This document shows, piece by piece, positions 24,342 to 30,091 of a stretch of 30,091 bases of DNA. A program made the translations under genes and the position numbers. This stretch comes from an uncultured Lachnospiraceae bacterium (GTDB lineage: Bacteria > Bacillota > Clostridia > Lachnospirales > Lachnospiraceae). The stretch covers positions 1-30,091 of the forward strand of contig CAJTQG010000017.1 in assembly GCA_910578605.1 (NCBI GenBank), given 5' to 3'. Every line of letters begins with the position of its first letter. The first letter of the stretch is position 1. The notes beneath the pieces are model-generated. The model was not told the DNA's origin. It worked only from the letters and a program-made list of their open reading frames with translations, and did not search any database.

Positions 24342-24393
24342 TCGTGTGAGAAGCGTTGTCTTTTTGGTATGTCTAAAATAGTGATTTCAGTTG

Positions 24394-24428
24394 CGCCAGC
24401 GGCAAGATTGTTTGCCCCTGGCGTTTTG
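24394..24428 (+). terminator. Intrinsic terminator after efp
   Basis: CGCCAG-C-GGCAA (24394-24405) pairs with TTGCC-C-CTGGCG (24412-24423) around GATTGT, with one C-C mismatch, followed by TTTTGT. Confidence 0.85.
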
Positions 24429-24471
24429 TAATTTATATTTAATGCGTAATTTATATGATGATTGAAAAGGG

Positions 24472-24500
24472 TTGACAAGAAACAGAACTTTGGTTATCAT
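24472..24500 (+). promoter_or_regulatory. Strong promoter with a long leader, upstream of the DUF5688 gene
   Basis: TTGACA (24472-24477) and TATCAT (24495-24500) are 17 bases apart. Transcription from about 24507 gives a leader of roughly 270 bases. A second possible -10 box, TATAAT at 24678-24683, has only weak -35 candidates. The 24342-24779 gap thus holds a terminator, this promoter, a palindrome TTTCATGAAA near 24583 and a 15-codon ORF. Confidence 0.7.
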
Positions 24501-24714
24501 ATATTGCATGAAAGGTAATTGTATTTCGTGCTTTTCATATGTAAAACATTTCAAATAGAATTTCTGAAGATTTCAATTTCATTTCATGAAAAAGGTTTTA
24601 TTTATTCTAATTATATTCCCCAGAACAAACCAAATGAAAAATAAAATATTGCTTTTTTGTTTTGTCGGATTGGCAGATATAATTTATAGGTTATTATATT
24701 GCCTAAGGAGTAAA

Positions 24715-24762
24715 ATGTTCAAAAGACAAAAACGGCAATTATCTTTAAAGCGGATTAAATAG
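24715..24762 (+). CDS. 15-residue basic leader peptide or small protein
   Basis: A short ORF encodes MFKRQKRQLSLKRIK and a TAG stop. AAGGAG (24705-24710) stands four bases before its ATG, a good ribosome site. Seven of 15 residues are Lys or Arg and none is acidic. It ends three bases before the GGGAGG of the DUF5688 gene, so its translation could affect that gene's initiation. I do not recognise it. It may be a regulatory leader peptide, a real microprotein, or a chance ORF with a fortunate ribosome site. Confidence 0.45.
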   Translation: MFKRQKRQLSLKRIK

Positions 24763-24779
24763 ACAGGGAGGATGTATAG

Positions 24780-25739
24780 ATGGAATATCAGGAATTTATA
24801 AGGGGAATTCAAGCAGCAGTGGAGGACCGGCTTGGAAATGACATACAGACAAAAATTCAAAAAATAGTGAAAAATAATAATATTAAATTGGATGGCTTGA
24901 TTATTATGGATGGGGTGGGAACTGCCTCCCCTACCATTTATCTTAATGAGTATTATCATCAGTTTAGTTTAGAACGAACGATAGAGGACATTGCAGAAGA
25001 AATTTGTGATATTTATGAAAAGAGCAGGGAGGGAGTGGAATTTGATGTAGACAGATTTCAGGATTTTGAAAGAGCGAAAAAGAGCATTGCATTTAAGCTT
25101 GTGAACAGAGAAATGAATGAAGAGCTGCTTAGGGAGATACCTTATGAGAGCATTTTGGATTTGGCCATTATTTATTATTATATAGTGGAGACTAGAGATT
25201 TTGGCATTGCCTCTGCAGTCATTGGAAAGGAACATCTGACAATGTGGGATATTACAAAGGAGGAGTTGTTAATGATTGCATTGGAGAATACGAAAAGCTT
25301 GCTAAAACCCAAAATGCACCATATTCTGGATGTGATGGATAAAATGGAAGCTGCATCCTGCAGAGAGGGAAGAGGGATGGTAAGGGAAGAATTTCAGTAT
25401 GAGGAGATGATAGAGGAATTTCTTGAGGACTTTGATAAAAAGGTAATGACTGTGGACATGCCTATGTTTGTGCTTACCAATGAGTATTGGACAAACGGAG
25501 CTGCTTGTATATTTTATACTGGTTTGTTAGAACAGATATCCCAAACATTAGACACAGACTTATATATTATTCCGAGCAGTATACACGAAGTGATTTTACT
25601 TCCACTCAATGAAAAAATAGATATGGAGGAGTTAGACAGGATGATACAGCAGGTGAACCAGGAAGATTTAAAGCCAGGAGAGGTGCTCTCTCACCATGTG
25701 TACATGTATCGAAGAACAGACAAAAAATTAACAATGTAG
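24780..25739 (+). CDS. DUF5688 family protein of unknown function
   Basis: A 319-residue cytosolic protein with no signal peptide or membrane segment. The segment NEYWTNGAACIFYTGLLEQIS followed by DTDLYIIPSSIHEVILLP is the hallmark of DUF5688 proteins, which are frequent in Lachnospiraceae, often in several copies. The N-terminal half is helical and acidic. No catalytic motif is evident. GGGAGG lies eight bases before the ATG. It ends six bases from the stop of the convergent gene, with no terminator between. Confidence 0.8.
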   Translation: MEYQEFIRGIQAAVEDRLGNDIQTKIQKIVKNNNIKLDGLIIMDGVGTASPTIYLNEYYHQFSLERTIEDIAEEICDIYEKSREGVEFDVDRFQDFERAKKSIAFKLVNREMNEELLREIPYESILDLAIIYYYIVETRDFGIASAVIGKEHLTMWDITKEELLMIALENTKSLLKPKMHHILDVMDKMEAASCREGRGMVREEFQYEEMIEEFLEDFDKKVMTVDMPMFVLTNEYWTNGAACIFYTGLLEQISQTLDTDLYIIPSSIHEVILLPLNEKIDMEELDRMIQQVNQEDLKPGEVLSHHVYMYRRTDKKLTM

Positions 25740-25745
25740 GTGATT

Positions 25746-26060
25746 TTATTTGTGTTCATATCCCATTTTTAAAAGTAAGCGTAAATCATCCATTGTTTCG
25801 TTGACTAAAGGGCATACATTGTAACTGCGTATCAGGGAAAGCAGCACAGAATTCTCGTTGTCGGTATCAGGATGTGCTGCTTCATATTCCTGTAAAAATT
25901 CAGTTTTCAACTGCTGTGGAGAATCAAAGTCAGGCAGTGAGTCAATATTACATTTTTGGTAACCAAGTCCAACCGCAAAAGCCAGTTCTGTGTTGGCAAT
26001 AAAGATACAATTATGTTTTAATTTATAATCTACAGCTTGTCTTGTTAAATCGTGAATCAT
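25746..26060 (-). CDS. Small protein of unknown function (104 residues)
   Basis: I do not recognise this protein. It is a soluble, mildly acidic protein with alternating helix and strand. The N-terminal part is hydrophobic-patterned (NCIFIANTELAFAVGLGYQKC) and the C-terminal part has LLSLIRSYNVCPLV. It looks real because AGGAGG stands nine bases before the ATG on the minus strand and a good promoter lies upstream. It faces the DUF5688 gene, tail to tail. Confidence 0.65.
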   Translation of the reverse strand: MIHDLTRQAVDYKLKHNCIFIANTELAFAVGLGYQKCNIDSLPDFDSPQQLKTEFLQEYEAAHPDTDNENSVLLSLIRSYNVCPLVNETMDDLRLLLKMGYEHK

Positions 26061-26129
26061 GGGACTAAAGCCTCCTAATATAAGTTTTATTTTGGTCTCA
26101 AAGCTTATACAACATAGAATTTTATGCTT

Positions 26130-26158
26130 ATATTATCACGATAAAACAAAAATCACAA
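26130..26158 (-). promoter_or_regulatory. Promoter of the 104-residue gene (minus strand)
   Basis: On the minus strand, TTGTGA (26158-26153) and TAATAT (26135-26130) are 17 bases apart, about 70 bases before the ATG. Confidence 0.5.
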
Positions 26159-26168
26159 TAATTAGTGA

Positions 26169-26196
26169 TTGATTTTCGCAAAAAATATGTTAAAAT
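26169..26196 (+). promoter_or_regulatory. tRNA-Arg promoter
   Basis: TTGATT (26169-26174) and TAAAAT (26191-26196) are 16 bases apart, about 35 bases before the tRNA. Confidence 0.5.
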
Positions 26197-26230
26197 AAAA
26201 TAGTTATTTCACAATTAGAAGAATTGTTTC

Positions 26231-26302
26231 ACACTCGTAGCTCAGTGGATAGAGCACTGGCCTCCGGAGCCAGGTGCGTGGGTTCGATTCCCATCGAGTG
26301 TA
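26231..26302 (+). tRNA. tRNA-Arg (anticodon CCG)
   Basis: A full cloverleaf folds by eye. The acceptor stem is ACACTCG with CGAGTGT (7 bp), the D stem GCTC with GAGC, and the anticodon stem CTGGC with GCCAG around the loop CTCCGGA. The T arm is GTGGG-TTCGATT-CCCAT. The anticodon CCG reads the rare arginine codon CGG. The discriminator is A and no CCA is encoded. A T-rich run follows directly. Confidence 0.95.
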
Positions 26303-26372
26303 TTTTATATATAGATATTTGTAGATGGATAAGTCCATAGTTATATACATATGTACAAGCAAGTTTAGTATA

Positions 26373-26386
26373 TGAAAACGCTTCCG
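26373..26386 (+). promoter_or_regulatory. cre-like site upstream of the membrane-protein gene
   Basis: TGAAAACGCTTCCG matches the CcpA consensus (TGWAANCGNTNWCA) at 12 of 14 positions. It lies 147 bases before ATG 26534, in the otherwise featureless 26303-26533 gap. I cannot identify a promoter near it, so function is uncertain. Confidence 0.3.
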
Positions 26387-26533
26387 CAATAGGCAGAGTG
26401 GTTTCTGTAGGAAATGCATATGTAAAGAATAGTTAAGATTTGTGAAAAGATTGTTTTGTTGAGAATGGCACTGAAGTTTGTAGGGACATATTTACGTTCC
26501 TTTGAAAGCCTTTTGGCATGTGGAGATTATATT

Positions 26534-27658
26534 ATGAGAGATAGAAAGCAGGAGTTGCTAGAGGAGTTAGATTTGTTGCTGGGAGATGAGGAGATGGGGG
26601 AACAGGGAGAGCTTGAGGATAATGTGGAATTAGACCAATATTTAATGGGGGATTTTGCTGATACAGAGCAGGCTTCCCAAAAGCAGGAGAGGGACATGTC
26701 CTCAGAGCAGGAGATTACAGAGTCGCCTCTAGAAAGTGAATCTTTGACAGAGACAAATATAGAGGAGGAAGTGAAGGATAGTTTGATTCATGTGGAAGAC
26801 AGAGATGTTTCCTATGACGAAGATAAAAGTGTGAGACTTGGCGGTCAGGATGAAATTATTGACTTAGACAAGGAGTACGACATGGAGGAGCCTGGTGAGA
26901 AGTCAGGAAAATTCAGAAAAAAGTTTATAAAGGGCGGCAAAAGAGGCTATGGTAAGATTACAGAAGACTCTTTTTTTGACCAGCCAAAGAATATTTGGAT
27001 ATATTGTGTTGTGATAGGCGCTATCGCATTTGTTATGTTTTTTATTTTAATACGTGGTATGCTTTTGAAGCAGGGAGATGAAAAAGAAACGAAAGTAAGG
27101 CAAACAGAGCAGTCCCAGGAGCCTAAACAGACGGACCCCATGACCGAGAACAATAATCCATTGACAATGAACAAATATGATGATGTGAAAGTGCTGGTTC
27201 AGACATATTATAAGGCGGTTACGGATTGTGATATGGCTACTTTATCAAAAGTGGTAGATGATACTAGTGATTTATCAGAGGAAGTTCTTATAAAGCAAAA
27301 GGAATATATTGAATCCTATGATAAAATAGAAACTTATGTAAAAAATGGAATAAAAGAAAATACTTATGTGGTGTGGGTGTACTATGAGACCAAACTGCTC
27401 AATATAGATACCAGTGCGCCTGGTTCTAGTGTTTTGTATGTAGAGAGAAATGAGAAGGATAATACTGTGCATATTTGCAACAGCAGCAAGGATAAAAAGA
27501 TTGTGGAATATATCAATAAGCTGATGAAGGATCAGGATGTTATTGACTTTAATAAGAATGTAAATGTTAAGTTGGAGCGTGCATGTGCACAGGATAAGGA
27601 TTTAGAGCAGTTTGTTTCTAAGATAAATGGAGAAAATGAATCTACAACACAGCAATAA
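26534..27658 (+). CDS. Single-pass membrane protein with acidic cytoplasmic domain, unknown function
   Basis: A 374-residue protein. Residues 1-115 are strongly acidic and low-complexity. A basic patch (KFRKKFIKGGKRGYGK) comes before one membrane helix at about 153-177. A Gln/Thr/Pro linker then leads to an outside domain of about 150 residues. That domain resembles an NTF2-like fold (VKVLVQTYYKAVTDCDMATLSKVVDD, then YVVWVYYETK). The positive-inside rule puts the acidic part in the cytoplasm. I chose ATG 26534, with TGGAGA upstream; a TTG at 26456 would add 26 residues with no clear ribosome site. It ends before a terminator and is followed by the Hsp70 and J-protein genes. The family is not named with confidence. 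Confidence 0.7.
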   Translation: MRDRKQELLEELDLLLGDEEMGEQGELEDNVELDQYLMGDFADTEQASQKQERDMSSEQEITESPLESESLTETNIEEEVKDSLIHVEDRDVSYDEDKSVRLGGQDEIIDLDKEYDMEEPGEKSGKFRKKFIKGGKRGYGKITEDSFFDQPKNIWIYCVVIGAIAFVMFFILIRGMLLKQGDEKETKVRQTEQSQEPKQTDPMTENNNPLTMNKYDDVKVLVQTYYKAVTDCDMATLSKVVDDTSDLSEEVLIKQKEYIESYDKIETYVKNGIKENTYVVWVYYETKLLNIDTSAPGSSVLYVERNEKDNTVHICNSSKDKKIVEYINKLMKDQDVIDFNKNVNVKLERACAQDKDLEQFVSKINGENESTTQQ

Positions 27659-27660
27659 TA

Positions 27661-27700
27661 AAATCACCAGGGTGTGTATGACATGCTCTGGTGATTTATT
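27661..27700 (+). terminator. Hairpin terminator before the Hsp70 gene
   Basis: AAATCACCAG (27661-27670) pairs perfectly with CTGGTGATTT (27688-27697) around a 17-base loop. The tail ATTATATTATAGG is only moderately T-rich, so read-through into the Hsp70 gene is possible. Confidence 0.7.
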
Positions 27701-27856
27701 ATATTATAGGACAATTTTTTTGTATTTTCTATGATACAGATAAGAAAGTCATTTTCTCAAAGGAAACCACAGGGCAGAGCAAAATCAACTTTCATGCATG
27801 GTAATACTACTGAAAGCAGCATGTCAGTTTTGAAGGAAGAAAGGATTGGTATATAA

Positions 27857-29689
27857 ATGGCAGTAATTGGAATTGATCTTGGGACTACAAACAGTTTGGC
27901 GTCCTATTGGAAAAACGGGGAGGTACATTTAATTGCGGATGAAAACGGGAATACATTGTTTCCAAGTGCCGTTTCGTATGTAGACAACGAAGGTTTGCTG
28001 GTAGGACAGGGGGCAAAGGATCGGCTTGTAACTCACAGCCAGGATACAGTATGTTCTTTTAAAAGATTTATGGGAACGGATAAAATGTATCAATTAGGTC
28101 ATAAAAATTACACGGCTTTGGAACTGTCAGCCATGGTATTGGAGAGAATAAAACAGAATGGAGAATTTTTTTTAAAAGAAGAGATAGAGGAGGCTATTAT
28201 TACGGTGCCGGCCTATTTTAATGACAAGCAGAGAAGTGATACGAAAAAAGCAGCCAAGATTGCAGGTCTTTCTGTAGATAGATTGATAAATGAGCCGTCG
28301 GCGGCGGCGCTGGCATATCGTATGGAATATGGAGAGGAGGACAAGACCCTGCTGGTTTTCGATTTTGGAGGAGGCACGCTGGATTTATCCTATGTGGAAT
28401 GTTTTGATAATATTATAGAAATTGTGGCGGTAGCCGGAGATAACTATTTAGGAGGGGATGATATTGACAGCTTGATTGTCCAATACTTTTGCCAGGAGAA
28501 CGGATTAAACCTTGAGATATTGGCAGCCAACGACCGAAGCATATTGCAAAAGAGGGCAGAGGAGGCAAAGTGCAGGCTGGAGGTGGAGAAATGTACGAAT
28601 ATATCTTTGGAGATAGAGGGCAAGCTTTATGAGACTCTGCTAAACAATGATATTTTATTTCAAGTGTGCATACCTCTTTTTACAAAAATAAAAGAGTTAT
28701 TTATTCGTATTTTAAATGATGCAAAAGCCCGAGTTTCAGATTTGGATGATTTAATTATGGTGGGGGGCTCTTCAAGGCTTTCAGTGGTGAGAAGATTTTT
28801 AAGGGAGCTTTTGGGAAAAGAGCCTGTAGTGTTGGGAGATACGGATAAGGTAGTGGCATTAGGCGCTGGATGTTATACTGGAATACGCAGAAGAAATGAA
28901 GATATCAAGGACATGCTGCTGACAGATGTGTGTCCCTTTACCCTAGGAGTTGAGTCATGGCATAGAAAGACGGATATGGAGGGATATATGCTGCCTATGA
29001 TTGAGCGGAATTCTACACTGCCATCTTCTAAAATACAGCGTCTGGTGACGCTGCAGGATTACCAGAAGGGAATTGTTGTGCGTGTTTACCAGGGGGAGGA
29101 ATATTATGCTAAGGATAATTTATATTTAGGGGAGATCAGCATTCCTGTAGAACCAAAGCTTGCAGGGGAGGAATGGATTGACGTGTACTTTACCTATGAC
29201 ATTAATGGCATTTTGTATGTGGAGGTTGTCAATTCCCATAATGTGCGAAACCATATGTGGCTGTCCAATCAGGAATTAAGTGAGATGGAGCTGGAAAAGT
29301 ATAAGAAAGAGATGGAGCAGCTTTTGATACCGCCTATTCAGCAGGAGGAGAATAGAAAGCTTTTGGAAGAGCTGGAGAGTTATTATGAAAGCAGTTCTTC
29401 TGTCTGGCGGAAACGAATTGGAATAATGATAGATAGATTCGTTCAGGGCTTGAATTGTGGGAGGCAGCATTTGATAAAACGTACAGTGGAGGATACAAAG
29501 AAATATTTAGAAACAATGAAAGAAACAATGGAACATGAGGAGGAGTGGCTGTTTGACGGGGAGCTGAAGCAAGACATGGAAGATGTGGAGGAGTTAATTA
29601 TGGAGGAAGAAATAAAAATAGATAGGAAGGAGATGCCGTTTAATGAATTCAATTTGGGAGATTCTTGGGATACAACCAACGGACAATAA
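27857..29689 (+). CDS. hscC: HscC-type Hsp70 chaperone
   Basis: A specialised Hsp70 rather than the main DnaK. The ATPase domain has IGIDLGTTNSLASYWKNG at the start, EEAIITVPAYFNDKQRSDT, NEPSAAALAY, FDFGGGTLDLS and VGGSSRLSVVRRFL. The shared HscC features are the short DICPFTLGVE-type segment (here DVCPFTLGVES), ERN(S/T)T.P, VYQGE and FTYDINGILYVEV. The substrate lid is acidic and helical and there is no EEVD-like tail. 610 residues; E. coli HscC has 556. AAAGGATTGG lies upstream of the ATG. A J-domain gene overlaps its 3' end, matching the HscC habit of working with a dedicated J protein. Clients are unknown. Confidence 0.9.
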   Translation: MAVIGIDLGTTNSLASYWKNGEVHLIADENGNTLFPSAVSYVDNEGLLVGQGAKDRLVTHSQDTVCSFKRFMGTDKMYQLGHKNYTALELSAMVLERIKQNGEFFLKEEIEEAIITVPAYFNDKQRSDTKKAAKIAGLSVDRLINEPSAAALAYRMEYGEEDKTLLVFDFGGGTLDLSYVECFDNIIEIVAVAGDNYLGGDDIDSLIVQYFCQENGLNLEILAANDRSILQKRAEEAKCRLEVEKCTNISLEIEGKLYETLLNNDILFQVCIPLFTKIKELFIRILNDAKARVSDLDDLIMVGGSSRLSVVRRFLRELLGKEPVVLGDTDKVVALGAGCYTGIRRRNEDIKDMLLTDVCPFTLGVESWHRKTDMEGYMLPMIERNSTLPSSKIQRLVTLQDYQKGIVVRVYQGEEYYAKDNLYLGEISIPVEPKLAGEEWIDVYFTYDINGILYVEVVNSHNVRNHMWLSNQELSEMELEKYKKEMEQLLIPPIQQEENRKLLEELESYYESSSSVWRKRIGIMIDRFVQGLNCGRQHLIKRTVEDTKKYLETMKETMEHEEEWLFDGELKQDMEDVEELIMEEEIKIDRKEMPFNEFNLGDSWDTTNGQ

Positions 29690-30091
29690 GAGGGAAATAC
29701 GGGCTGCTTATTCTGAAAAGGCAAAGCAGTTTCATCCAGAGGAGGAGCCGGAGGCGTTTGAGAGATTACATAGGGCATATGAGCAGGCGCTAGAGTATGG
29801 GAATCAACAATTTAATTATGTTGTAAATCAAAAGAATTACAGTCAAAGTAATCATAATCAAGATAATTGCAATCAGGATATTGAAAAGAAACAGGATATA
29901 GATGAAAAAGAAAAAATAGAAACAGAAAGAATAGAAACAGAACAGGAGCTAGAACTTCTGCTTCGCTTAGAGCAGGAGGAGGAAAAGAAACTTGAGGAGA
30001 GCAGGAGGTTTGGGGCTTTAAAGCAGCTGATTGAAATCTTTAAAGATCCAAAGAAAATCAATAATGCTGAAATATGGAAAAAATTTTTTAT
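29643..30091 (+). CDS. J-domain protein, cut off by the window end
   Basis: A reading frame opens at ATG 29643, inside the last 47 bases of the Hsp70 gene, and runs off the window. AAGGAG (29627-29632) is ten bases upstream. The N-terminus MNSIWEILGIQPTDNKREIR, then AAYSEKAKQFHPEEEPEAFERL, is a short J domain in which the usual HPD is HPE. A Gln/Asn-rich stretch and a long charged Glu/Lys coiled coil follow. J proteins with HPE occur in Lachnospiraceae beside HscC-like Hsp70s. The overlap implies translational coupling to that partner. The C-terminal part is outside the window. Confidence 0.8.
   Translation, partial: MNSIWEILGIQPTDNKREIRAAYSEKAKQFHPEEEPEAFERLHRAYEQALEYGNQQFNYVVNQKNYSQSNHNQDNCNQDIEKKQDIDEKEKIETERIETEQELELLLRLEQEEEKKLEESRRFGALKQLIEIFKDPKKINNAEIWKKFF

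Noticed and set aside
26204..26419. Minus-strand open frame of 71 codons
   Set aside because: It is antisense to the tRNA-Arg gene; such conserved-looking translations across tRNAs are a familiar artefact.
26231..26533. tRNA-associated integration site
   Set aside because: No duplicated tRNA 3' end, integrase or phage gene is visible nearby.

Overview
This window looks like a chromosomal segment of a low-GC, spore-forming gut Clostridium-type Firmicute, most likely a Lachnospiraceae member. The spoIIGA-sigE-sigG-ylmC cluster marks an endospore-former lineage. The DUF5688 protein, the HPE-type J-domain protein and the large multidomain secreted arabinofuranosidase are all of the Lachnospiraceae kind. 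I inferred taxonomy from protein recognition only; no search was run. Almost all genes lie on the + strand. I see no rRNA, CRISPR array, insertion sequence, integrase or phage gene.

Layout. (1) 1-7744: housekeeping genes for a YfbR-type 5'-deoxynucleotidase, topoisomerase III, GlmS, a GlmU-like hexapeptide-repeat protein and ATP-type PEP carboxykinase. The first two carry unusual low-complexity or repeat insertions. (2) 8090-12251: the sporulation block. It has a spoIIGA promoter with Spo0A-like boxes, then spoIIGA (pro-sigmaE protease), sigE (with pro-sequence), sigG, ylmC/ymxH, nrdR and a YqeG-type phosphatase. (3) 12431-21125: an accessory stretch. A membrane dCache-like/GGDEF diguanylate cyclase overlaps a DctP-type solute-binding lipoprotein gene. 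A 1631-residue secreted GH127/GH146 beta-L-arabinofuranosidase follows, converging on an AraC-type regulator. (4) 21131-24341: shikimate genes aroE (minus strand, coupled to the AraC gene), aroD and aroK, then efp. aroE and aroD diverge from promoters that share one -35 region. (5) 24472-26302: a DUF5688 gene with a long leader holding a 15-codon basic mini-ORF, a 104-residue unknown protein on the minus strand, and tRNA-Arg(CCG). (6) 26534-30091: a single-pass membrane protein with an acidic cytoplasmic N-terminus, an HscC-type Hsp70, and an overlapping J-domain gene cut off by the window edge.

How the genes work together. SpoIIGA activates pro-sigmaE in the mother cell and sigmaG acts later in the forespore, so region 2 is one developmental unit. 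AroD, AroE and AroK are consecutive shikimate-pathway enzymes. The cyclase and the binding lipoprotein are translationally overlapped, which suggests a ligand-to-c-di-GMP sensing pair. The membrane protein, Hsp70 and J protein look like a dedicated chaperone module. In many Firmicutes yqeG lies near aroE and aroK-efp, so region 3 may be an insertion into an ancestral neighbourhood (inference).
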